NCBI GenBank assembly: GCA_963932465.1
Contig: OZ010790.1
Coordinates: forward strand, 352,619,087-352,683,086
DNA from: Maratus speciosus
Taxonomy: Eukaryota > Arthropoda > Arachnida > Araneae > Salticidae
DNA length: 64,000 nt
Direction of reading: 5' to 3'
Made by a program: the position numbers and the translations under genes
Shown here: in pieces, positions 23,157 through 34,660 of the stretch
Numbering within the stretch: position 1 is the stretch's first letter
Layout: every line of letters begins with the position of its first letter
The notes under the pieces: generated by a model
The model's input: only the letters and a program-made list of their open reading frames with translations
Databases searched by the model: none
Told to the model about the DNA's origin: nothing

Positions 23157-25827
23157 CAAGCCGTAACTAAAATATTTTGTAGATTATATATGTATTTATT
23201 TTCCAGTATGAAGAATGTACGCGAGTGAAATGAACATTATTTATGATGCTGACAGTTCATGAATATTACGATCAATTTTAAAAAGTTGCGTTTTTGTATA
23301 GCTTCTAACAATAATTTTCATGCTATTGCACAGATAAAATATTAAATTTTATTTTTCTATGATTTGACATATGAAGAACTGAAATAAATTTTTAGAGTTA
23401 ATAGAAATGATTTTAAAAATATTTTTAGGGATATTAAGTAATGCCTCTAAATAAAGCTTATTGGGTAGTTAATTACTTTTGAATTAAATGTAAAATCTCC
23501 GATAACAATAGATTAGCTTACCTTTTATTGCTCTTTCGATAATTGATAATTATTATTATGTCAGTTTGTGAACAGACAGTTAGAATATATACCTAAAATC
23601 ATACTGACAATGATATTTTGTTTTATTTTAAATGTTTTAAAAATAGGACATACAATGTATCATTATATGAAATCCTTTTCCGTTGTGTATTTTTCAAATA
23701 AAACTGTATTTTCAAACGGATGTTTTTCTCACACAGGCAATAATAACTAACATGTTAAAAGGAAATGAGTATGATAAATATATACCTAACATTCTTCTTA
23801 TCATTAAAAACTCTTGAATGGTTTTACAGCTCTTTAAATTTTACAAAATTCAACATTCATGTTTTAAAATAACTGTGAATCCAGGATTCATTAGCCTCCG
23901 AGTGTTTCACGATTAAATTACTTTCTAGTGGAAGTTGAAGATAATAACAATGTGGTCCTTTAATGATATATAGGTAAAGTTCGGATGTGTTTATCGTCAC
24001 ATACTTCGAGTTCCATTTCTGGAAATGACACAATTCTCATCATTAGTAATTTTAGAGATAGCATTTGCAAAACAAGCAGGATAGAGTAACACCGCTAATA
24101 ATAAACCGCATTCAGATATTTATAGATGAAGAATTCAAAATAACTTTTATGATGCGAATTTTCGTTTAAAATTTGTATTAGCTTCGTCAGTAGGCGTTTT
24201 ATACTTCACATGCTTAATATAAATGTTAAATAGTACACTAAAAGACATGATTTATAAAACTATAATAAAACTCCGCGATATAAAAAAAAATGATAAAATT
24301 TTAAAACTATGTGTTTATAAATTCTTAGAGAATTGTTTCCTTCAAATCCAAAAGATTTTTATAAATACTCTCAAAGAGAAGTTCCTTATAAATATATATA
24401 TAACCTGAATAATATACTTATGTTTAAATAAATCTTTTTCTAGAAATTATTCTGATCGTAGAAATTAGGTATCGTAATTTAATGACCATTCTCAATAAAT
24501 ATGTAAACACGTGTAAAACTAAAAAAAAGATATCTGCCAAATATATACTGAATATGTGCTTGAAATAACCCGAAAAATGAATATCCCTAATGCATTTTTT
24601 ATATAATTAATAGTATTATTTAAGACTAATAAGATGTTTTCGTATACTGGAGTTGACCAAAAGATGTAAAATCAATTTGTATCTTATAAAAAATTAAATT
24701 CTCAATATTAAAAAAATATATTTTTTATAGTGGATTAAAGTGCAATCTTTTATTACTATATTTACAGAACAGAAAGAATAATTTAATACTTGTTCTTCTC
24801 TTATTACGGGAGCAAAAACTACTTATGTAAATATTTAAAAAATGTAATAATATGTATTTTCATTTTGTAATATCTATACATCTACTAAAGGGAAATCACC
24901 TTTCCTGAATTCTCATCCACCATCCTTATGAAAGACGGAGAAAGTATAGATTTATAAGATATTTTTGAGTACAATTATTAATAAGAATATATATTTTACA
25001 TGTACTAATTCTATAATAATTGATTTAGGTCGTAAATATGTTTAATATTTTTTATTGTTTTTCCAAAGGGGCCCCCATGTATTGTAAATTATTTTTTTCC
25101 AAAAATCGCCGGGATGGCAATCAACACGAAAAGTACAACAGGGACGGTAGATTTTTAGCTCTATATCTATGACATGGAAAATCAGGACTTTTTTTGTAGT
25201 TGTGAATGCAGTAAAACAAATCATAAAAAAATGTGTGTGAAGATTCCACCATCCAGATCATGAGGCGTATACTGCATCGTCAATGAATGAAGGGGAGGTT
25301 TTCCCGGGACTTTTAAAATAAAGTTTTTAAATTATGGACTTCTCTATCACGAGAGCGTTTTCTTCCAGATATTATAGCGGAAGCTCTTTGTCAGTGTTTG
25401 TTATTGTTGTTGAGATAATTCTACTACATCTGATTCGAAATATTCTTCTTCGAATCGTATCTTCAAAAGGTCCTCGTGGTTTGAGGCTTCTTTTTTAGTT
25501 TGTTATTTTAACAATATAAAAGATAATCAAGACATTAAAAACATGATTCCATGATGAAGAATAAACGTTTTCTACGACACAAACAAATGAAGACATTAAA
25601 CATACACAAGGAGACTTTAAACATACTTAATACTGTTTGTGCACGGGATTTTCACGTTTCCTGTTAAGGATTAAATAATTTCTTTCTTTGCTATATTATT
25701 TCCTAACAAATTTTAAAACTGAGAAGCGGAATGATATATTTTATTGTTCTTATTTGTCCAGGCGAAGACTGTCATCTTATTCTCATCGCGTTTTATTCTA
25801 TTATTTTTTTTATTATTATTCAAACAG
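22327..25827. other. AT-rich intergenic DNA
   Basis: A short palindrome (ATTGACATGTA and its complement) at 22577-22599 and a long (AT)n run at 23107-23154. Slightly GC-richer unexplained patches at 25060-25160 and 25260-25320. No gene recognised. Confidence 0.5.
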
Positions 25828-25894
25828 ATACTGTTACGGACAGAGGTGTCCCTACACCCGATTTACCATTGGCGAAAAGTGTGCGGATTTATAG
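25828..25894 (+). CDS. Candidate terminal exon of a small Cys-rich protein
   Basis: A T-rich tract ending ATTATTCAAACAG (to 25827) precedes 22 codons ending in TAG at 25892-25894. After one leading base they read YCYGQRCPYTRFTIGEKC then ADL. Three cysteines in 18 residues, Gly and charged residues and a strong acceptor suggest the last exon of a secreted Cys-rich peptide. No upstream exon or signal peptide was found and the family is not recognised. The frame also runs upstream through the pyrimidine tract, but that part is low complexity. It could be chance. Confidence 0.28.
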
Positions 25895-28817
25895 AAATAA
25901 TTCATCATTCACAAAAAGATTCCCTGTAAACTGTTTTCTACTGAAGTTGATATTTAGTTAACAAAGGATAAAAGAATATCATCATAATTTAAAAATATGT
26001 TTGTTTTTGAGAAATTTCTTTATCTCATATTTAATCTTTACATTAAATTTAATTTATATGTTATTTCTTATTTTCCAAAAGTATCGAATATATTTCTTTG
26101 AAAAAATCTTTCACAATATTTCTATGGTTCTTTAATAAATTATTAATTAAATTAGATTAGATTATGAAGACCAGTTATAAATATACACTTCAAAAAAATA
26201 TTTTTAAGAAAATTATCTTTATTGTTCCAGAGTACAGTAACTATTTAAAAGAGGTATACTATTAACAAGAGATTCTTCCCAAATCAAAAAGTTTCAGCTT
26301 TTGGTATGATCATTTACAGAGAGATTGGATGTAGGTTGCTTTGTTCAAATATTATTTGATGCGTATAGTGATTTGTCTGATCTTTGAAATCTAACCGTTA
26401 CTTCATTGGAAACAAGAAATTTTGTATTAAAGCTTTAAAAGTGGATTTTCAAAACAAAATTACTGAACAGTTTCTATCTATTTTTAGACTGAGCTTATGG
26501 ATAGAGACATATTTAGATACAAGAATTCTTAGAGTATTATGATAAAAAACATTTATCTTTTAAAATATATTTATGATCTCTAAAATTTTTTGCAATTTTA
26601 TATCAGATTCTGATTTGAGTCCAAAATATATCCTAGGAAAACAGTTTTCTACAAATTTAACTTTACTGTAACAAAATACAAGTTGTATTTCAAAGGAGTT
26701 TCCCATCAAGAACACCTGCTACCCATATGTCATATAATTTAAAATTTTAGTATGATCTTTCACAGAAAGGTTATACGATGAAAGTTTTCTTTTAAAGTTG
26801 TTTGATATATAAGGAAATACTCCAAACTTTTGACTTTTGATCTTTTGTTCATATAAAACAGAAATGATTTATTGAAGCTTAAGAAGTGAACTACCGTTTA
26901 CAAAAATAGTTACCGCAGACTTATGTACGCTGTAAAAAAATCCATGTATAGTTTATTTACTGGCAAATATCATCAGTTTATACTTTTCCATAAACGTGCT
27001 AAAGTTCTTATGTTAAAGTGCATGACACTATAAGGGTAAAACAACATATCTTTATACTGATTTAAAAAATATATATATGTAAAGATGATGTAAAATTATG
27101 CCAGTCTTTTACAAGATCTTGAGAAATGTTTTATTAAAAATCATTATTACAATACGCAGATGAAGCGTTTTTAAAATCATTATATAAATTAATTCCATCG
27201 ACCCGATATTTTATTTTGTAAATTATTTGAAGCAAACTTCATGTTAGGCTTAATTGAATGTAGCGGCTCAATTACGTTTTGTATAAATAGCATTACAATT
27301 TATTGTAATAAATTTCACTATTTTATAACCCATATGTTTTGATCTTGTGCTTTGTGTTAAAGGTGTCTTTTTAAGTTAATGATCTCTCACAGTTGTTTAG
27401 AAACACATTTTTCACGAAGGGAACTTGAAACGTATTGTACATTTAAAATGACAAACAGGTTTCTAATTAAAAATATAGTTTTTATTTATTTATTTTCTTC
27501 TTCTATGCGCCCAATTTTGCTGTTAAAATTGACTCAATTTCTTCTGACAGCAGTTTTTTTTTTTTTTTTTTTTTTTTTTTAATCAAATACAATTGATGAG
27601 CTCAGTGGATGAACATGTTATGCCACATTTTCTATTTTTTTTTTTCTTCTGGATGAAAGTGTTATGAGGTATCCTATCACATGGTGAAGCTAAAATACTA
27701 AGATTCCATTTAGTCTTGGAGATTTAAGATATTATTCATGAATATTTAATATTTTAATATTTAATAATGTCAATAAGATTAATATCTTTTAATATTTGAA
27801 AATTAAATATGAATAAGTTTTCTGAGTGAGTTCAGTACCATACCTGTTAATATTTTAAACACATGGTATCAAATAGAAATTAAATCATTATAATTTACAG
27901 CAAAAACTTTCACTTCAAATTTCTTCAAATGTAATTTTTGCTACTTAACAAGTTCTTCCACTTAGCTCTTCAATTATAAATGAATAACTTCACTTTGTGA
28001 AACTGAAGCTAAGATTAGCTTCAAATCACTAAATAAAATACAAATACGTTATTATATTTAAAAAATAAATAAATATAGTTTACAGAATATTTGTACAAAC
28101 TAGAGCTGAGCAAATTCCGAAAATTATGAAACAGTCTCTGCGAACATCATATTTACATAGAAAATGAATATATTTTTATTATTTATTTATTTCTATGTAT
28201 TTTTCAGTTATACCACATCACTACATAATTTCTTCAATTGAAAATTGAAACACTTTTTCACTAGCAGTTACTTTTTGAATATATATGACAGAGTTATAAA
28301 ATTTATATACGTTTCTAGGAGATTGACTTATGAAAGTCCCAGGAAAGCTTTTAAAATTGTCGCTTTGGGGAAAAAAGAGTTTTTCACACTTTTAATCTTT
28401 TCGTTTTAAGAGTTGAGTAGAGGGTATAAAAATAAAATAGTGTTATAAGCGAATATTTATTGAATTCGTTTCGCATGTATGTAAGTGGAAGATATTTAAC
28501 TTTTTATGTGAAATGTACATTCAATTCTTAAATTCTTCTTCAATTGTAAATTAATAAAATTATACATCTCTAATAAATAATATATCTCTCTCTAGTTCTA
28601 TATATATCGGTCTATTTATCTATATATTAATTTAATATAGATATGTAAATATATTTAATGGAGACATATTTTAAATCAATTTTACTTATTAAAATAATAT
28701 TTTTAGACTCTAATTTTAAATATTCGGAATTATTTTAAATAAATGACTTTTTAGATTATGAAGCAAGGAATAATTTTATTTGAATATATTAGTTGGCGTA
28801 TATATAAGTATATATAA

Positions 28818-28864
<47 letters not shown>

Positions 28865-29581
28865 TATATATAAGTTTGATTTGGATTCTAAATATATCTC
28901 TAAGAATTCTAAAAAATTTTACTTTAAGTTAACAAAGTACAACTGGTATTTCAAATGATTATGCCATCAAGCACGGCTGCTGCACAAAAATCATTCAATT
29001 TCAGAATTTTTTTTACGAACATTATCGTACGCTGAATATACTTTTAAAGAAATAATTTTCATTTCTTTTCCGGTTATTGAATGCGTAAAAACAACTTTTA
29101 AATTTTGACATTTAACCTTCTTCTGAAATTAGAAAAAAATTAACTTTAAATGCATTTTGTTTTAATCAAAAGACGTACGGCAACGGAATTAAATCTTACT
29201 CGAATGAAACGCATTGGTTATTTAATTTAGCATTTTCTAAAAATATCAATATTATGTATATTTCCTGAAAACTCTATACGTTTAGGTTTTATAAAGGGCT
29301 GGGTTTTTTTGTAGGATTATCCCATTACTTAAGAAACTATTTCAACAAAGAATTATTTACTGTCTTTAGCATATTTGCCAAAAAAAAATGAATAATTTTA
29401 TACAATGTTTTTTTTTTCAACAATCCCAACGAAAAGACTTCATTTTTATTTTATTTTTATGTGTTTCGTACTTCTGAGCCTTTGAAATAAGCAAATATTA
29501 TTAACAATATGAAAATAATTGTTTCTTGATTATGTTCATGTTCTGATGATGAGAATGAAGTAAATGGTATCAGTAATAATG
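25895..29581. other. AT-rich intergenic DNA
   Basis: Poly-T of about 31 bases at 27551-27581 and a (TA)n block at 28797-28863. The segment 29440-29570 is a diverged duplicate of 30585-30710 (shared ATGTTCTGATGATGAGAAT). No gene. Confidence 0.55.
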
Positions 29582-29690
29582 ATATTAAAAAGCAGGAAAA
29601 CCAACGTTTAAAATGCACAAATAATATATGAAAATAACTTTCATATATTATTTGTGCATTTTAAACGTTGGTTTTCCTGCTTTTTAATAT
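29582..29690. repeat. Perfect 52-bp inverted repeat with 5-base loop
   Basis: Arm 29582-29633 is exactly complementary to 29639-29690 with loop ATAAC. A direct repeat AGTAATAATGATATT lies on both sides (about 29571-29585 and 29727-29741). The arms contain no ORF. The perfect match implies very recent origin. Confidence 0.9.
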
Positions 29691-30917
29691 TGTTGCACAA
29701 AGGCTTTATTTGCTATTTTTATAGTAATAATGATATTCAGTAATAATGATTCTGATAAAGAACAATTGTTTTTCTAAGGGTAAATTTTAATCAATCAAAC
29801 ATTTTAGTGTATATTTACTTTTTTAGAAATATATAGCTTCTTTGAAATATATAACTTTCATTATATTTATAAATTAAATTGTTAACCGAACAGAAAATTT
29901 AAGGCAATTATAGATATAATATCAGTATGCTTATTATAATCTAATTTTAAAATACTGTATAATTTTTTTTCAAATAGTAATCCCCGTCTAGTTAAAAAAT
30001 TGCTATGGTGGGTTTAGGGGGGAGGAAAGTGTAATTATTTTTTCTTGACAAATAAAAATTTCCGTTGTCTACCATGTTTTGCACATTTTTTTAGAGCCTT
30101 GTTTGTATATGTTTATATAGTATATATATATATATATATATATATTGTTACTTATGTGCCTAACTTTTTGCTCAAAATAAATTGAGGTGCCGTGAAGTGG
30201 ATACCACAATTATAAATCGTGACCGCAATGTCAAGCTCTATACCTTTTTTATTTTCGCTATTCCTGATATATTAAAAAAAACAGTTTTGGTGGAAAGACA
30301 TTCTAGTGCTTACATAGTTTAAAGACAAGCATATTATACTGCAAATTTGCAATGTCTAAAGGGTTCTATTAGAAGGATTTTAATGTATGTTACTCATTTT
30401 CGTAGACTCGCTAGCACTGAAAAGTATATGTCCACCGAATTATCCAATTAGATTTTGTGCATAAAGTGTTTTAAACTTTTCTCTTGAAATTTGCAAAAAT
30501 ATCATGAATAAATTTACAAATAACAATGAATAATTTGAAAAAAAATATTTTTTTAAATAATCGTTAGAAAATAGAATTCATTTTTAATTTTCTTTTTGTG
30601 ATATTTTATGTAAACCTTTGAAATATGCGAATATTACAAACAATATTAAAATAAATGTTTGTTGTATAATTATGTCCATGTTCTGATGATGAGAATACAG
30701 TAATTAGTGCATCGCATATTAATTATCGATGATTAATTAATATGTCTAATAATTATCGAGGAAAACATTTGCTATATGATTCTGAGTGAAAACATTTCAA
30801 TTATAGTATTAGAATGCATAACAATATTAATTGTATAATATTTTATTAAATTCCCTCAAACACTGAAATAAATTTATTAATAATTATTAGACATCATGCA
30901 GATATCAATACCTTTAT
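29691..30917. other. Intergenic DNA, old duplication and (AT)n
   Basis: (TA)n at 30119-30146. 30585-30710 is the diverged partner of 29440-29570. No gene. Confidence 0.5.
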
Positions 30918-31084
30918 CAGGGATGAGAACGCTCCGACCCAAATGGTTGAATTTCACCACAAAATTTCAATAGTATTCTTCACTTTATTAAATCAATGAA
31001 ATTCTGTCACTAAGTATCGCGAGAAATACTGTTAAAATTTAGTGGTAGTAATAGGTCATTTGGGTCGGAGCTCTCTCATCTCTG
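30918..31084. mobile_element. hAT-like MITE, 167 bp
   Basis: Termini CAGGGATGAGAACGCTCCGA and the complement of TCGGAGCTCTCTCATCTCTG share CAG-GATGAGA and CTCCGACCCAAATG. Flanked by CTTTAT on both sides (30912-30917 and 31085-31090). CAG-type ends suit hAT elements, whose target duplication should be 8 bp; only 6 bp match here. Confidence 0.7.
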
Positions 31085-31090
31085 CTTTAT

Positions 31091-32180
31091 CAAATAATTA
31101 GACTACAATTATGTTATTATTCAACATTTATCGAGACGTATGTTATTTAAAAACATGAAGATTATTCAGAAGACTCAACAATATTATTCATTATAATATG
31201 ATAATTCATAATTTTGTTGAATTAGAATCAAAGTCTTAGGTTTTCTCAACAATGATTACAGGAAAATTGTCGGAATTTTTTTTTTTAAGAAAGACAAACT
31301 TTCATTAAAAACGTTATTTTGTATATTAATTATATGAAGGGAAAATAACTAAACTAAATTACGAAGTAATTTATTGATTGCGTTAAATATTGTTTTTAGT
31401 ATCAGAAATCGTCTCGATGGTCACAAACTATTCGAATTGGTAAACAAGCTTCAACAGTCAATATTTTGTAGAAGTTTAATTAATTCTATTTGGTGAGTTT
31501 CCTATTTCTCAAAAACATGAATATTAAAATATAAATAAAAATAACGAAGTTAACAGAAATGATTAATATTCGAAAATTTAAATTGAGTTTCCGCAAATAA
31601 CTGTACGATTTCTTTCAGGAAAATTTGTAACAAAAATGAATATTGAATCATTTATAACACCGGAAACTCAATTTTGTGATGTAATTTTCAGTATTTAGAT
31701 GCTAAATTTATTAAAATCGAAGCTTACATTTGTAATTTTCAATATTTCTTTAATTTTGAACTGTTTTTGTTTGTAATGCGAAGAAAATATCGTTATTAGA
31801 ATTGATCGTAATCACGAAACTATGATGAAATTTTGTTATTGAAATTTATCATAATTACAAAACTACGAGGACATTTTGTTTTGAAATATGGCGATGAATT
31901 TCAAAAGTTTAAAACACCAACTTTTCTTAAAATACCGATAAAATCACTTTATTTTTGAAAGAAACTGATATATTGGTTTATATCGAAGTTTAAGATTGGC
32001 GGTCATTTTCAAAAATGGCATTTTGGTAAAAAAAAAAAAAAAAAAAATTACTCAGTTCATTCTGTGCACCACTAACATATCATTCCAAAATATTTGAAAG
32101 TTTTATTTATAAATTAATTCAAAATGTAGTAAACATCTTAAAACCCATGTCTTTGACTCACTTTCGCTCCTTTCACGATT
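31091..32180. other. AT-rich intergenic DNA
   Basis: Poly-A of about 18 bases at 32030-32047. No gene or repeat family recognised. Confidence 0.5.
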
Positions 32181-32903
32181 TAAGGTACCTGTACCCAATA
32201 TGGACACCCTAAGGAAAATTGATTTTTTTCACCCCCGTGTACACGTCATTAGACTCCAAAAATATATGAACACTATCCCTGGACTGTTGACTATCATTAT
32301 TAAAATTAGCGACCTTCTAATTATTCTGGTTTAATTTTAATGATTAAAACAAAAAATGTTTACAGGTGTCCATATAAGGAACCACCAGTCCCTATTATGG
32401 ACAGGTGGCTCCTTATTGACCTACTACACAGGGTGTATGGAATAGCCACTCTTCCAAGGGATTTTAGAGGAGAGGGGATAAAAGAAATATATGTTAAATT
32501 ATTGCAGGGCTTCACAGTAAATATCTTCAGAACATGCACATTAGAAAGGGGGGGTTGTCATTTTCGGCTGTGGCTCTTCGAAGACCCATGCAAAGTACCT
32601 CATTTACTACAAAATATTATGAAATAATATAGTTGGTCTTGCTGAGCTTTATTGCATCAGTCTGCAGAATTTACATCTGTTACTACTCAGTCCTCACAGG
32701 ATAGACAAATAAAAACTTCTTCATCATGGGCGGTAAGTCCCACACAGTCCTTAAGGACATATCTGCCGCATGTCTGCAACAGCATCCATACTACATAAGA
32801 AGTAACTGCTCTCCTTTGTTGAGGAAGTCATACCGCTGGTACCTGCGATTTCGCCAACAGACACCCTCGTGAGGGGAGACTTCTTTTCATTTTTTTTTGC
32901 AAG

Positions 32904-33035
32904 AAGGAGGATTGTTCAGATGGTTTCTTGGTGTTCAGTTTCTTGGAGGATTGTTCAGATGGTTTCTTGGTGTTCAGTTTCTTGGAGGATTGTTCAGATG
33001 GTTTCTTGGTGTTCAGTTTCTTGGAGGATTGTTTA
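32904..33035. repeat. 39-bp tandem repeat, about 3.4 copies
   Basis: The unit GGAGGATTGTTCAGATGG plus TTTCTTGGTGTTCAGTTTCTT is repeated with almost no change. The minus strand reads as Lys/Ser-rich KKLNTKKPSEQSS units and the plus strand as Phe/Asp-rich units. Both frames are open because 39 is a multiple of three, so an open frame is not evidence of coding. Confidence 0.9.
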
Positions 33036-33408
33036 GATGACATTAAACAGATATTTTACAAATTTGAGAATCTTAAGATTCACTGGCTGTATTTCCAATG
33101 TGGACATAAGGTGTCCATATTGGGAATTGGGCATAGTTTTACTAAATCTTGTAATTAATAAGCAAAGGAAACATGTTTAAGCAATATATGAAATAGCAAC
33201 TGAAAATATGCTTCCTCATTTTTTTAAAAAACATTCCACTTTTCAATATATTTAATTTTACCGTATCTAATAAGAATTTAAACTTACCTGTAATTACGAT
33301 CAGCACACCACGAAATAACAAGTTTCCTTCCAAATGGCGAACAGCGCGCTTTTTTGCACTTTCCAGGCTTAATTATCTTTTTAACTGATTTTCTTCACGG
33401 ACATGTAG

Positions 33409-33791
33409 TGAAGAATAATCTTCATATGTTACACGAAATTTCACGTTATCACAATTTAAATCCAAGGTTGGGAGAGCTTAATATATAGACTTCACGATTC
33501 ATGTAAAATCCCATTAAAATAATAAAACATATTTCACAACTGAAAATGGCGCTGGTGTTGTTCAGTATAAGTCCAAGTCAAGCACAGGATGATTAAAAAC
33601 TTTGTTAATTCTATTTACACTTATAAATATTTACAGTATTTACAATGGAAAACATTTGGATAATATTTCTTTAAAAACATGTAAATATTCCACACTGGGA
33701 ATTCAAGATGATCATATTAAAATTTCACCAATTATATTCTTCTATAAAAGAAGCCACGAAAATGGCATTATTTAATATTCGGAAATAAATT

Positions 33792-33828
<37 letters not shown>

Positions 33829-34054
33829 ACTTAAACATCATTTCTTCTAATAGAAGACCACGATAAAAAACCTATACGCAGCATATTTATCTGCTACGTT
33901 CAAGATTCACATTCACAAAACCAACTAAACTAAAAAAGGTACAAGAAAGAAAAAATGTTTTTTAATATTAATTCTCTAGTCAGACCACGTGACCTGGGAT
34001 CACTGGCGCCTAATCAGTCTGGCTGAGAAAAGAAGAGGTTTGCGAAATTTCACA
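33409..34054 (-). repeat. BEL 3' LTR
   Basis: 646 bp, TG...CA on both strands. Its plus-strand left end is the palindrome TGAAGAATAATCTTCA. Contains a poly-T run (33797-33821). Confidence 0.93.
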
Positions 34055-34055
34055 A

Positions 34056-34080
34056 ACTCCCCCCCCCCCCCCCGATGAAC
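34056..34080 (-). promoter_or_regulatory. BEL polypurine tract (G15)
   Basis: 15 consecutive G on the minus strand (34073-34059), followed by AGTT and then the 3' LTR. A G-rich tract next to the LTR is where plus-strand DNA synthesis is primed. Sequence length in such a run may be unreliable. Confidence 0.75.
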
Positions 34081-34466
34081 AAGGGTTCATCAAAATGGGG
34101 ATTCAAAATAATTAAAGTAGAAATAAAATTATTCTAAAAAATTATCAGTTACACTATACATAAATACAATACAAATCAAAATATATACTTACATACTGGA
34201 CTTCAATAAAATAATTAAACAATTTAAAAGATTTGCCAAGATGTTTCTGCTACTAAAAATAGAAAGAACAATTTAAATCTATACAACTTTTTCTAGAATA
34301 ACACAAAAAAATTAAACTAAAAATTAGAAATAATATCAAACAAGAAACATCTTTTTTTTAAGTGAAAAAGAATAAAATGTTGTTTAATGTCAATAACAGA
34401 AACAATTCAAGATTTTTTCTAAAAGTCAAATGTCAATGAGAGTTTTTGAGTCTCTAATAATATCAA

Positions 34467-34501
<35 letters not shown>

Positions 34502-34660
34502 CCAGTCAAGTAAGAGTTTTTGAATCTATTAATAATAAAGTTCTGAGGTTTTTTTCAGTTCTCAATTATACACAAAAATTAATAGGTCTTTTAATGATGG
34601 AATTATTTGCCTTCAGTTCATAAGACCTCATTTTTTTTTAAAATCTCTGTCCACAAATAC
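34074..34660 (-). other. BEL 3' untranslated region
   Basis: No coding. A poly-T tract of 32 bases at 34470-34501, and repeated GTCAAATGTCAATGAGAGTT / GTCAAGTAAGAGTTTTTGA segments on both sides of it. Confidence 0.6.

Noticed and set aside
32340..32627. 95-codon plus-strand frame in the DNA transposon
   Set aside because: It includes TGTCCATAT repeat cores and matches no transposase I know; kept only as a note under the element.
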